Assembly: GCA_024691875.1 (NCBI GenBank)
Contig: JAILNG010000014.1
Location: 1 to 64,000, forward strand
DNA: 64,000 nucleotides
DNA from: Lachnospiraceae bacterium
GTDB taxonomy: Bacteria; Bacillota; Clostridia; Lachnospirales; Lachnospiraceae
Direction of reading: 5' to 3'
Each line of letters begins with the position of its first letter. Within the stretch, counting starts at the first letter, position 1. The notes under the pieces are model-generated. The model saw only the letters and a program-made list of their open reading frames with translations, was not told where the DNA came from and ran no database searches. Made by a program: the position numbers and the translations under genes. Positions 1-10,858 of the stretch are shown here, in pieces.

Positions 1-1
1 A

Positions 2-415
2 CGCAGAGGCGGCGACGGCGGTGAGTACGGTGCAACAACAGGAAGACCCAGAAGAATGGGATGGTTTGACTGTGTTGCAAGCAAGTACGGCTGCCGCATT
101 CAGGGAACCACAGACGTTGCATTTACGGTGCTCGACGTTCTTGGCTATCTTGATGAGATCCCTGTTTGTGTTGGTTACGACATTGACGGTGAGGTTACAA
201 CAGACTTCCCCACAACCGTTCAGCTTGAAAAGGCAAAGCCCGTTCTTAAAGTCCTTCCCGGGTGGAAGTGCGACATCAGAGGCATAAAGAAGTACGAAGA
301 TCTTCCCGAGAACTGCCGCAAGTACATCGAGTTTGTCGAGAAGGAGATCGGCTTCCCCATCACCATGATCAGCAACGGTCCCGGAAGAGACGACATCATC
401 TACAGAAACAAATAA
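2..415 (+). CDS. purA: Adenylosuccinate synthetase, C-terminal part (5' end outside the window)
   Basis: Frame 2 is open from base 2: RRGGDGGEYGATTGRPRRMGWFDC...GPGRDDIIYRNK, the typical PurA C-terminus (TTGRPRRxGWFD). Confidence 0.95.
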   Translation, partial: RRGGDGGEYGATTGRPRRMGWFDCVASKYGCRIQGTTDVAFTVLDVLGYLDEIPVCVGYDIDGEVTTDFPTTVQLEKAKPVLKVLPGWKCDIRGIKKYEDLPENCRKYIEFVEKEIGFPITMISNGPGRDDIIYRNK

Positions 416-436
416 GCTTTAAAAGAGATAATTACG

Positions 437-469
437 GCCACACGGGTAAGAACCTGTGTGGCTTTTTTT
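437..469 (+). terminator. Intrinsic terminator downstream of purA
   Basis: 11-bp stem GCCACACGGGT/ACCTGTGTGGC (one G-U pair) with AAGA loop, followed by TTTTTTT. Confidence 0.9.
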
Positions 470-545
470 AAAGAAATTTGAGCTTACGATTGAAATGACC
501 CTTTGGGGATGGGGTTAGGGGTTCATTTTCAAAAAACACTTGACA

Positions 546-562
546 ACATAACACTGTTATGT
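546..562. promoter_or_regulatory. Putative TetR operator in the regulator's own promoter
   Basis: Perfect 17-bp palindrome ACATAACACTGTTATGT directly after TTGACA (540-545); core shared with the second palindrome at 1239-1263. Confidence 0.75.
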
Positions 563-575
563 AATACTATGCACT

Positions 576-1205
576 ATGGAAAAAGAAAAGGAAACAAGAA
601 AAAAATTATTGGAATGCGGTAAGAGAGAGTTCATCGAAAAGGGCTATCAGGGGGCTTCCTTACGGAACATCTGTAAGGCTGCGGGAGTGACTACGGGAGC
701 CCTGTACTTTTTCTTTAAGAACAAGGAAGAGCTGTTCGAAGAAGTGGTGAGAGAGCCTCTGCAGGTGCTGGACAAGACCATCCGAATGCACTTTGATGAG
801 GAACTGAAGGCGGATATTACCGACGTAAAGCCCGGAGATCTTAAGGATGACTATCAGGCGGCGGTGGATATAGTAAAAGCATTGTTCAGATACAGGGATG
901 AGTATCTTTTGGTGATCAATAATTCCCATGGTTCCCGTTACGAGGACTATAAGGACAGATATGTGGACAGTGTCTACGATCATTATCTTTTTCTCTTCTG
1001 CAAGATGAAGGGCTATGAGAATGTGGATATGGCGAGTCGTGAAGACAGGTTCATCGTTCACTGGATGACTCATGACCAGTTCGATATCTTTATCCACATG
1101 ATGACTCATTGCAAGGATGAAGAAGAAGCATTGAAACAGGTGGAAAACATGTTTAATTATATGGTGGGCGGATGGTTTGCGGCAATCAAAAAGCAGCCGC
1201 TTTAA
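576..1205 (+). CDS. TetR/AcrR family transcriptional regulator
   Basis: N-terminal HTH: KKLLECGKREFIEKGYQGASLRNICKAAGVTTGALYFFFKNKEELFEEVV. Confidence 0.93.
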   Translation: MEKEKETRKKLLECGKREFIEKGYQGASLRNICKAAGVTTGALYFFFKNKEELFEEVVREPLQVLDKTIRMHFDEELKADITDVKPGDLKDDYQAAVDIVKALFRYRDEYLLVINNSHGSRYEDYKDRYVDSVYDHYLFLFCKMKGYENVDMASREDRFIVHWMTHDQFDIFIHMMTHCKDEEEALKQVENMFNYMVGGWFAAIKKQPL

Positions 1206-1238
1206 GGCAAGTGAAGGTGCTTGCCTATATTTTTAAAA

Positions 1239-1263
1239 CATAACATAACGGCGTTATGTTATG
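1239..1263. promoter_or_regulatory. Putative TetR operator upstream of the ABC transporter operon
   Basis: Perfect 25-bp palindrome CATAACATAACG-G-CGTTATGTTATG; shares CATAAC..GTTATG with the site at 546-562. Confidence 0.8.
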
Positions 1264-1364
1264 CGCATTCAAAACTTTTTTAAACAGACCAATATCATAG
1301 AATAAACAAAACGGGAAAGCATAAAAACTTCCCTTTGTATAGAGTAAATTAATGGAGGAAGAAA

Positions 1365-2066
1365 ATGTACGTAGAAGTATCGAATCTTAAGAAAAGTTAC
1401 GGGGAAGGAGGCAGTTTTGTACAGGTTCTTAAAGGCGTGTCTGTAGGCGTTGAACAGGGAGAAATGTGTGTTATCCAGGGAACCTCAGGCTCCGGCAAGT
1501 CCACCTTGCTGAATTGCATAGGCGGTCTTGATGATATAGATTCCGGCTCCTGTAAAATAGACGGAGTGGAGATCTCCGGACTTAACAAAAAGGCACTTTC
1601 CGAATACAGAAGGGACAAACTGGGCTTTATCTTTCAGTTTTATAATCTGATACCAAATCTCACTGTTAAAGAAAATATTGAGGTCTGCCGTTATCTGACC
1701 AAAGATCCGCTGGATATAAATGAACTCCTGGATACTCTGGGAATGAGAGAGCACGCCGACAAGTTCCCTTCCCAGCTTTCGGGCGGACAACAGCAAAGAA
1801 CTGCCATTGCCAGAGCTCTGATCAAGAATCCCAGGCTGCTGCTTTGCGATGAACCTACTGGAGCGCTGGACTCCAAGACCTCAAGGGACATTCTGATCCT
1901 TTTGGAAACCATCAATAAAAAATACGGTACCACCATGCTGATAGTAACCCACAATAATTCCATAAAGAATATGGTTCACAGGGTTATCTATTTAAAGGAT
2001 GGGGAGATCAGTAAAGAATATACCAACGACGTGAGGATCCCGGCTATAGAACTGGAGGAACTGTAA
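1365..2066 (+). CDS. ABC transporter ATP-binding protein (MacB/LolD-like)
   Basis: Walker [10 protein letters not shown], signature LSGGQQQR, Walker [13 protein letters not shown]. Confidence 0.95.
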   Translation: MYVEVSNLKKSYGEGGSFVQVLKGVSVGVEQGEMCVIQGTSGSGKSTLLNCIGGLDDIDSGSCKIDGVEISGLNKKALSEYRRDKLGFIFQFYNLIPNLTVKENIEVCRYLTKDPLDINELLDTLGMREHADKFPSQLSGGQQQRTAIARALIKNPRLLLCDEPTGALDSKTSRDILILLETINKKYGTTMLIVTHNNSIKNMVHRVIYLKDGEISKEYTNDVRIPAIELEEL

Positions 2067-2067
2067 G

Positions 2068-4302
2068 ATGCATAAAGTACTTAGAAAAAGAGTCTTTCGG
2101 AGCCTCAAAAAACATGCGCTTAGATATTTTATGCTGGGGCTCATGATCGTAATGGGCATTTTTCTTGTGGTCTCCATTGTGGCAAGCGCCGAAACACTGA
2201 CCAAGGGAACGGAAGATATGGCAGCGGAAACGGTGTTGGAAGACGGAGAATTTGAAACTTTGAATGCCCTTAACGATGATGAGATCAAAAAATTGGAAGA
2301 TATGGGTGTGATGATCCGGCCCCAGTTTTATTTTGATCACGTTCTCGATAAAGAGGAAGACGGAACGTTAAGGATCATGAAGGTGAGAACCGACATAAAT
2401 AAGATCCGCTACGTGTCGGGAAGGGCTCCTGAGAGTGACGATGAGGCGGTCCTTGAGAAAAGATATGCAGAGGTGCATGATCTCTCCGTCGGAGACAGCA
2501 TCGTCATAGGAGATGTGACCTACAGGATTTCGGGACTGGGAGTGGTATCGGACTACGATGCACCCTTAAAGGACATGTCCGACACCGCGGTAAACTCCGA
2601 AATCTTCGGCCTGATCTTTATGACCGATAAGGCATATGAAGACTATAAGGCTTCGGGGATCGCCCAAAAGGCGGAAGTGAACCTGTATGCCTATAAAACT
2701 GACGGAAATCCGGATATAAAGAAATTTAAGAAGGAGATCCCGGGACTTACATCTTTCTGCAAACAGGAAGAAAATACCAGAATCTTTGCCACAAAGAATG
2801 ATAAAGTTGTGGATATCGAAACAGGACTCGTAGCGGGAGTGATAGTCCTGATCCTTATGGCCTACGTGATCTCTGTGTTTGTGGTGCATTCCATAGAAAG
2901 TGAAAGCAGCATAATCGGTACGCTGTATGCGATGGGTGTGACAAAGAAGGATCTTCTGCTTCATTATATCAGTCTGCCTGTGGTAGTAACTCTGATCTCG
3001 GGAGTGCTGGGACTGCTTCTTTCCGCCACCGGCATTATGGCGGATATGACAGCGGAAAGCTGCTATGAATACTTCTCTATACCGGAGTTTGATCTTTGGA
3101 TCCCGTCTTATCTCTGGGTTTATTCCGTGGTCTGCCCTCCCGTCATTGCGGTGATCGTTAATCTTATTGCAGTAAACCGCAAACTTGACCGCACAGCCCT
3201 TTCCCTTATCAGAAATGAGGCGGGAGCGGGAAAAGTAAGTAAGATCGGTCTGAAGCATATGAATTTCGTTTCGGCTTTCAGGATAAGACAGATGCTTAGG
3301 GAGATGCGCTCCACAGTGGCTGTGGTGCTGGGAATGTTCTTTGCGCTGCTTGTGTTCATGATCAGTGTGGATTGCTACTCGCTCTGCAGCAACATAGGAG
3401 AGGATTTTGCCAAAGATACGAAGTTTGAATACATGTATGTGCTCAAATTCCCTTTGACAGAGGTACCTGAGGGGGCTGAGAAAGCATATGCCTACTCCTG
3501 CAAGAAAAAGATCTACGGCTACAGCTTTGATGTTACCATGCTGGGGCTGGAGGAGAATGATGTCTACTTTAATGTCAGGCCTGAAAAGAGCCTGCAGGAT
3601 GTGGTGGTTTCATCGGCCTTTGCTGAGAAATTCGGGCTGACAAAGGGGGAGGAGTTCGTGATCACCGATGAGGAGAAGGAGAGGAAATACGCTTTTTCCG
3701 TAAGCGGGATCACAGCCTATGCTCCGGGTTTTTACATCTTTATGGACATTGATGAACTCAGAAATATGATGGGAAAGAGCGAAGGGTATTATAATGTTCT
3801 GTTCTCCGATGAGGCTCTTGATATAGAACCTGCATATATTTACTCAACGATCACAAGAGATGATATAGTGAAGGGTTCCACAGTCTTTTCCGATTTAATG
3901 ATGCCTATGATCTACACACTTTCCTTTGCTTCTGCTGTAATCTTCTGCGTGGTGCTGTATCTCATGATGAAGGTTATGATCGACCGAAGCTCGCAGAATA
4001 TATCTTTGATTAAGGTGTTTGGTTACAGGCGTAAGGAGATCAGGAAGCTTTATCTTGACGGAAATTTCTATATCATAGCCATAGGAGCCCTGCTTGCGGT
4101 ACCTTTGTCAAAAATTCTGATGAACAGCATGTTTCCGTTTATGATCTCAAATGTGAGCTGCGGGTTGAACCTGAATACCCCGAAACTGTTTTATGTGGTA
4201 CTTTACGGAGTGATCATACTGCTTTACCTCTTTATAAACATTTTGCTGGTCAGAAGGCTTGACAGATACAGTCCGGCTGAAGTGCTTAAAAACAGGGAAT
4301 AA
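2068..4302 (+). CDS. ABC transporter permease, FtsX-like
   Basis: 744 aa with an N-terminal TM, a large extracytoplasmic domain and repeated 3-TM FtsX blocks; directly follows the ATPase. Confidence 0.9.
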   Translation: MHKVLRKRVFRSLKKHALRYFMLGLMIVMGIFLVVSIVASAETLTKGTEDMAAETVLEDGEFETLNALNDDEIKKLEDMGVMIRPQFYFDHVLDKEEDGTLRIMKVRTDINKIRYVSGRAPESDDEAVLEKRYAEVHDLSVGDSIVIGDVTYRISGLGVVSDYDAPLKDMSDTAVNSEIFGLIFMTDKAYEDYKASGIAQKAEVNLYAYKTDGNPDIKKFKKEIPGLTSFCKQEENTRIFATKNDKVVDIETGLVAGVIVLILMAYVISVFVVHSIESESSIIGTLYAMGVTKKDLLLHYISLPVVVTLISGVLGLLLSATGIMADMTAESCYEYFSIPEFDLWIPSYLWVYSVVCPPVIAVIVNLIAVNRKLDRTALSLIRNEAGAGKVSKIGLKHMNFVSAFRIRQMLREMRSTVAVVLGMFFALLVFMISVDCYSLCSNIGEDFAKDTKFEYMYVLKFPLTEVPEGAEKAYAYSCKKKIYGYSFDVTMLGLEENDVYFNVRPEKSLQDVVVSSAFAEKFGLTKGEEFVITDEEKERKYAFSVSGITAYAPGFYIFMDIDELRNMMGKSEGYYNVLFSDEALDIEPAYIYSTITRDDIVKGSTVFSDLMMPMIYTLSFASAVIFCVVLYLMMKVMIDRSSQNISLIKVFGYRRKEIRKLYLDGNFYIIAIGALLAVPLSKILMNSMFPFMISNVSCGLNLNTPKLFYVVLYGVIILLYLFINILLVRRLDRYSPAEVLKNRE

Positions 4303-4334
4303 AGCAAGGAGAAAATAAAAGATTCTTGAAATGA

Positions 4335-4364
4335 AAAACCCGCAGGCAAATGCCTGCGGGTTTT
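4335..4364. terminator. Bidirectional intrinsic terminator between convergent genes
   Basis: AAAACCCGCAGGCA-AA-TGCCTGCGGGTTTT, 14-bp perfect stem. Confidence 0.92.
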
Positions 4365-4406
4365 CCTGAACAGCTATCGAAATAAAGTCAATCGTCTTAA
4401 ATTAAA

Positions 4407-5756
<1,350 letters not shown>

Positions 5757-5802
5757 TTAGCTCCTTTGCTGAATCTAATGGGGCCTCCCCATTTGTCGTG
5801 AA

Positions 5803-5843
5803 ATAAAAAAGGGCGCAGACCTGCCTTGGCAGTCTGCGACCCC
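5803..5843 (-). terminator. Intrinsic-terminator-like hairpin in the gdhA 5' leader (possible attenuator)
   Basis: Minus strand GGGTCGCAGACTGCCAAGGCAGGTCTGCGCCC followed by TTTTTTATTT; lies between a strong promoter and the gdhA start. Confidence 0.75.
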
Positions 5844-5867
5844 TTTGTCGCTTTAATGTATGAGAGC

Positions 5868-5895
5868 ATTTTACACCTTTTTTCGCTGTTGTCAA
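5868..5895 (-). promoter_or_regulatory. Sigma-A-type promoter for gdhA
   Basis: Minus strand TTGACA (5895-5890), 16-bp spacer, TAAAAT (5873-5868). Confidence 0.75.
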
Positions 5896-5955
5896 GCGTT
5901 AAAGTGAAAAAAACTTATTATTTCTTCTTTTATATAGCATAAGCAGTCTGTTTCC

Positions 5956-6867
5956 TCAGGCCAGAACACCGAGGATAACACCGCAGAGGATGACAGCGGC
6001 GCAGAAGAGGCGGTAGGCAACATTCTTTTCCTTAAAAACAAATTTGCCTGCAAGGATCGTCACGATGGTACCGGTCTGCTTTATAAGCGTCATTACGGTC
6101 ACGCGGCTGGAAGGATCGCCGTTTGCAATGAAAAGCGCTTTATCCGCAGCAACGAAGAGGATGGCCAGCGCCCAGATCCATCCGTTTTTGAGGACGGATG
6201 CACGGATCTTTGTGCGGGTAATGATAACATAAAGCAGGTAGTAGATAACCAGAAACAGCATGTACCAGAACTGAAGCTGACTGCTGTTCATGTCCTTCAT
6301 AAGGATCTTGTCCAGAGTTCCGGAGCAGGCATTTAAAATGCAGGAGGCAAAGGCCAGAAGCACGTAGATCCATGTCTTCGATGTGTCTGCGGGCTTTGCT
6401 TCCCTCACTTTTTCCATGGCATTTCCCGACTCCAGCATTTCCTTCATTTCCGCTCGCTTTATAAAACCGGGCTTGAATTTCAAAAGGATCAATCCCAAAA
6501 GTACGATAGCAAGCCCCAGGATGTGCATCCCGTTCATCGTTTCGTGGAGCAAGACCACGCCCAGCAGTGTTGCAAACAGCACTCTCGACAGATCCAGCAC
6601 TCCGTACATGCTGATGGGAAGCTTGTCAATGGCCTTGAAGCTGCAGATCCACGCTATGAATATGCAAAAGGATTTAAGAGCGATCCAGGCATATTGCTCC
6701 GGGACCAGTCCGCCCGCATCCTTTACCTGAGGTATGCAAAAAATAAATGACAGTACGGTGTAGACCACCAGTACTTCGATAACCGAATTCTTTTTTAGAG
6801 CTTTCTTTTTTATGGCTTCACGAGCGCCCTTTACAACGCCGTAAAACAAAACCAGAAGCATCCACAT
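5956..6867 (-). CDS. EamA/DMT-family transporter
   Basis: About 10 TM segments in two repeated EamA-like halves; start MWMLLVLFYG preferred because AGGAAGG precedes it. Confidence 0.85.
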   Translation of the reverse strand: MWMLLVLFYGVVKGAREAIKKKALKKNSVIEVLVVYTVLSFIFCIPQVKDAGGLVPEQYAWIALKSFCIFIAWICSFKAIDKLPISMYGVLDLSRVLFATLLGVVLLHETMNGMHILGLAIVLLGLILLKFKPGFIKRAEMKEMLESGNAMEKVREAKPADTSKTWIYVLLAFASCILNACSGTLDKILMKDMNSSQLQFWYMLFLVIYYLLYVIITRTKIRASVLKNGWIWALAILFVAADKALFIANGDPSSRVTVMTLIKQTGTIVTILAGKFVFKEKNVAYRLFCAAVILCGVILGVLA

Positions 6868-7021
6868 GATAATCTTCCTTCCTAAACAAAACCAAAACGT
6901 AGAAGATGATACCACAAAAATTAAAAAAAGAAAACCCAAAGCGACCGGAATTGCATTTCGACTTTTTTTGTTGTATCATATCTGCCGTGCAATCGTCACA
7001 TGATCTTTTAAGGAGTTAATA

Positions 7022-8848
7022 ATGAATCTTCTTACGGCAGAACATATCAGTCATTCATATACAACAAAAAAGCTTTTGGACGACACTTCCTTCAGCCTGA
7101 ACGAAGGCGAGAAGGTGGGGATCATCGGTATCAACGGAACAGGTAAATCCACTCTTCTTAAGATCCTGGCGGGACTTGTGCAGCCCGATGAGGGAACGGT
7201 CACAAAAGGAAACGGCCTTAAGATTGGCTTTTTACCTCAGACTCCTGTCTATGAAGAGGGCATGACGGTTATTGATGCTGCCATGAGCGAGTGTCCGAAA
7301 AATGACCATGACAGACTTCTTCCCGAAGCGAAGAAGATGCTCAATAAGCTTGCGATCACGGATTTCTGTCAAAACATCTCTGAACTTTCCGGAGGGCAGA
7401 GAAAGCGTGTGGCTTTGGTTCGCACATTCCTTTCCGAAGCGGATATTCTGATATTGGACGAGCCAACGAACCACTTGGACAGTTCAATGGCTGAGTGGCT
7501 GGAGCATTATCTTAATGACTTTAAGGGTGCTATCATTATGATCACCCACGATCGCTACTTCCTGGACAGCGTGGCAAGTCGCATCGTGGAACTGGATCAC
7601 GGAAAGCTTTACAGTTATGACGATAACTATCTTGGCTATCTTGCCTTAAAGGAACAGAGAAAGGCCTATGAAAATGCGGGCGAAAGAAAACGTCAATCTA
7701 TTTTAAGAACAGAGATACAGTGGATGATGAGAGGAGCACGCGCCCGTTCCACCAAGCAGAAGGCTCACATAGAGCGCTACGAAAACCTGAGGGATGTGGA
7801 GCCTCCGAAAAGGGACGTTGAAGAGGGCTTCAGTGAACTCAATTCTCAGATGGGAAAAACTCTTTCCTCACGTATGGGAAACACAACCATCGAGCTTGAA
7901 CACATCTCAAAAAGCTATGGGGACAAGGTTCTTATAAAAGACTTTTCCTACATCTTCCTTAAAAATGACCGAATTGGTATCATCGGATCCAACGGCTGCG
8001 GTAAATCTACTCTATTAAAGATCATTAACGGATTGGTCGAGCCTGATTCAGGCAGTGTTAAGATCGGACAGACCGTGAGCATCGGCTTCTTTTCTCAGGA
8101 GAATGAGAGCCTGGACGAGAGCATGCGCGTGATCGACTATGTTCGTGAGGGAGCTGAAGTGATCCGCACTACGGAAGGAAACCTCACCGCTTCTCAGATG
8201 CTGGAAAGATTTCTGTTCCCTTCCGACATGCATTATGCCCTGATCTCAAGGCTTTCCGGAGGAGAGAAGAGGAGGCTTTGTCTGCTGAGGATCCTTATGA
8301 CAGCAACAAATGTGCTTTTTTTGGACGAGCCCACAAACGATCTTGACATAGAGACACTCACTATCCTTGAGGATTTTCTTGACCATTATACAGGCATAGT
8401 TGTTACGGTCTCCCATGACCGATATTTCCTTGACAGAATCGCAAGACGCATCTTTGCCTTTGAAGAAAACGGCGTTATAAAGCAATATGAGGGCGGCTAC
8501 ACCGACTTTTTGGAAAAATCCGGCGGTCTGCAGAGTTCCGTAAACGAAAAAAGAAACAATACGAAAAACAGCACTTCGGAATCCGTAAACACCTGGAAAG
8601 AAGCACCGAAGAAAGCCAAATTCTCCTACAAAGAACAAAGAGAGTACGAAACCATCGAGAGCGAGATCGAGGCTTTGGAGAAAAGGGTTGAAGAGGTGAC
8701 TGCAGAAGCCGAAAAACACACCAGTAATTACGGCAAGCTGATGGAGCTGACGGCTGAAAAGGAAAGACTTGAAGAAGAACTCCTTAACAAAATGGAACGC
8801 TGGGAGTACCTGGAAGATCTGGCAAAGAAGATACAAAACGGCGAATAA
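7022..8848 (+). CDS. ABC-F family ATP-binding protein
   Basis: Two ATPase domains (GINGTGKST, GSNGCGKST; LSGGQRKR, LSGGEKRR; ILDEPTNHLD, FLDEPTNDLD), no TM, C-terminal coiled coil. Confidence 0.95.
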   Translation: MNLLTAEHISHSYTTKKLLDDTSFSLNEGEKVGIIGINGTGKSTLLKILAGLVQPDEGTVTKGNGLKIGFLPQTPVYEEGMTVIDAAMSECPKNDHDRLLPEAKKMLNKLAITDFCQNISELSGGQRKRVALVRTFLSEADILILDEPTNHLDSSMAEWLEHYLNDFKGAIIMITHDRYFLDSVASRIVELDHGKLYSYDDNYLGYLALKEQRKAYENAGERKRQSILRTEIQWMMRGARARSTKQKAHIERYENLRDVEPPKRDVEEGFSELNSQMGKTLSSRMGNTTIELEHISKSYGDKVLIKDFSYIFLKNDRIGIIGSNGCGKSTLLKIINGLVEPDSGSVKIGQTVSIGFFSQENESLDESMRVIDYVREGAEVIRTTEGNLTASQMLERFLFPSDMHYALISRLSGGEKRRLCLLRILMTATNVLFLDEPTNDLDIETLTILEDFLDHYTGIVVTVSHDRYFLDRIARRIFAFEENGVIKQYEGGYTDFLEKSGGLQSSVNEKRNNTKNSTSESVNTWKEAPKKAKFSYKEQREYETIESEIEALEKRVEEVTAEAEKHTSNYGKLMELTAEKERLEEELLNKMERWEYLEDLAKKIQNGE

Positions 8849-8868
8849 AACTTAAGAGTATAAAAACA

Positions 8869-8901
8869 GCTCCGAAAAGGCAAACTTTTCGGAGCATTTT
8901 T
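8869..8901. terminator. Intrinsic terminator between convergent genes
   Basis: GCTCCGAAAAG-GCAAA-CTTTTCGGAGC then ATTTTTG. Confidence 0.88.
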
Positions 8902-8924
8902 GTGCAAACAAAGCAATATGAAAA

Positions 8925-9785
8925 TTAATAGATCTCGATAGTGTAGCTCTTCTCGGACTTTCCGCCGGGTTCGCAGGCAAGTGAAAGCGGCTTTTCCGAA
9001 AATTCACCGTTAAAGCCCTTGGGATCGGGAATTCCGTACCAGGGCTCGATGCAGATGAAAGGTGCATCCTTTGCTGTGGGAGACCATATACCGAGGGCGG
9101 GAGTCTCAAAACGAACCGTAACCAGACGCTTGCCTTTTTTGTCCAGGAGTTCTGCTTCATCAGCCTGACGATCGCCCAGAATGTAGGCGTCATTATCAAA
9201 GGTGTGGTGCTCGTAAAGAAGCTTTCCGTCATCAAGCTTTACCGTTGATTTCTCACCATTTAAGGTTCCTGCCGCATAACCGAGGTTTTCGAAGGACTCA
9301 AGCCTTCTTCCGTCTTTAAAGAGGCGGACACTTGCATGGCAAGGTTCACAACAAAAAGCGGGATGAGCGCCGATGGAAAAGTACATTGTTTCCGCTCCGA
9401 TGTTGATCACTCTCCAGGAAACGGTAAGCCTGCTCTTTTTGAGCACGTATTCGATACGAAGCTCAAAGTCAAAGGGATAGAACTCTTTTGTTTCCTCCGA
9501 AGAACGAAGGTAGAAGGTGCAGCTGTCGGGATTTTTTTCCAAAAGCTTAAAATCCGTGTCTCTTGCAAAGCCGTGCTGAGACATGGAGTAGTCCTTACCG
9601 CCGATCTTTATCTTTTTGTTGTTTAAAGCGCCCACGATGGGGAACAGCACGGGTGACGATCTGGGCCAGAACTCGGGATCGGCCTGGAAGATGTATTCCG
9701 TGTTGTCTTTCTTGAAACTTTTAAGTTCAGCTCCGTGATAGCTGATCACACATGAGTACTTTCCGCTTCTGATCGTAACATTCAT
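8925..9785 (-). CDS. Aldose 1-epimerase family protein (LacX-like)
   Basis: SYHGAELKSFK, SSPVLFPIVGALNN, SIGAHPAFCCE; start MNVTIRSG follows GAAAGGAAC. Confidence 0.85.
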   Translation of the reverse strand: MNVTIRSGKYSCVISYHGAELKSFKKDNTEYIFQADPEFWPRSSPVLFPIVGALNNKKIKIGGKDYSMSQHGFARDTDFKLLEKNPDSCTFYLRSSEETKEFYPFDFELRIEYVLKKSRLTVSWRVINIGAETMYFSIGAHPAFCCEPCHASVRLFKDGRRLESFENLGYAAGTLNGEKSTVKLDDGKLLYEHHTFDNDAYILGDRQADEAELLDKKGKRLVTVRFETPALGIWSPTAKDAPFICIEPWYGIPDPKGFNGEFSEKPLSLACEPGGKSEKSYTIEIY

Positions 9786-9847
9786 ATCGTTCCTTTCTTC
9801 CCCTGTCTCGGGATTCGAGTCCATACGAATTGCTGCATTGTTTTCAT

Positions 9848-10723
9848 TTACCATGATATGATTTCCGCTCCTTCTTCTGTCACGAGTACCTGGATCTCCC
9901 ATTGAGCGGACGGAAGTCCGTCGTCAGTGTAAACTTCCCAGTCATTTTCGTCTGTAATGTATATGCCTTCCTTACCCATGTTAACCATAGGCTCGATAGT
10001 GAACATGAGGCCCGGGGCCAAAAGCATCTCTGTTCCGCGTTTTGAGTGATAGCCCACCCAGGGATCTTCATGGAACTCATTCCCCACGCCGTGTCCGCCG
10101 ATCTCACGCACAATGGTGAAACCGTTCTTGTAAACGTAGTCATGGACCGCCTGCCCCATATCGCCGAGATAGCCCCAGGGCTTTACGGCCTTAAAGCCTT
10201 CTTCGACACTTTCCTTTGTAACCTGCACGAGGCGGCGGACTTCAGGATCCACATCTCCGATGCAGAACATTCTTGAGGAATCCGAGTAGGCTCCGTTCAA
10301 AATGGTGGAGCAGTCAACGTTTATGATGTCACCGCTCTTAAGGATCACCTTGTCTGACGGGAAACCGTGACAAACCTGATCGTTTACCGAAGTGCAGACG
10401 CTGTAGGGAAAGCCTTCGTAGTTGAGGGGAGCGGGAATCCCGCCCATCTTTGTGGTCATGTCGTAGACGATCCTGTCGATCTCGCCTGTTGTCATGCCTT
10501 CCTTGATGACGTCCTGAATGTAGTCGAGGACAGCTACGTTGATCTTTGCACTTTCTTTAATGCGCTTGATCTGCTCGGGAGTTTTTATAAGGTTTCTTCC
10601 CGGAACCTTGTGATGTAAAAGACGAATTTTTTTTACCCTTTGGTCGAATTCCTTGTGGCAGTTTGCATACATTTTGCCGCTTCCGCACCAGCAGGGCTCG
10701 TCATCTCTGAATTTTACCGACAT
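9848..10723 (-). CDS. map: Type I methionine aminopeptidase with N-terminal SEC-C zinc-binding motif
   Basis: CWCGSGKMYANCHKEF at the N-terminus; MAP motifs CHGFP, NVDCS, GHGVGNEFHEDPWV, TIEPMV. Confidence 0.95.
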   Translation of the reverse strand: MSVKFRDDEPCWCGSGKMYANCHKEFDQRVKKIRLLHHKVPGRNLIKTPEQIKRIKESAKINVAVLDYIQDVIKEGMTTGEIDRIVYDMTTKMGGIPAPLNYEGFPYSVCTSVNDQVCHGFPSDKVILKSGDIINVDCSTILNGAYSDSSRMFCIGDVDPEVRRLVQVTKESVEEGFKAVKPWGYLGDMGQAVHDYVYKNGFTIVREIGGHGVGNEFHEDPWVGYHSKRGTEMLLAPGLMFTIEPMVNMGKEGIYITDENDWEVYTDDGLPSAQWEIQVLVTEEGAEIISW

Positions 10724-10801
10724 ATTATCTCACTTTCTGTTTGTTACCTGCCTTTACTTTACTCTCTAAATGGAAAATTATCAAGAAAAAAATCGCAAAA
10801 A

Positions 10802-10828
10802 GAGACCCTGCTTAAGTTGCAGGGCCTC
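10802..10828 (-). terminator. Intrinsic terminator downstream of iolG
   Basis: Minus strand GAGGCCCTGC-AACTTAA-GCAGGGTCTC followed by TTTTT. Confidence 0.8.
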
Positions 10829-10858
10829 GGAAAGGAAACAATAACAAATGGAATTATC

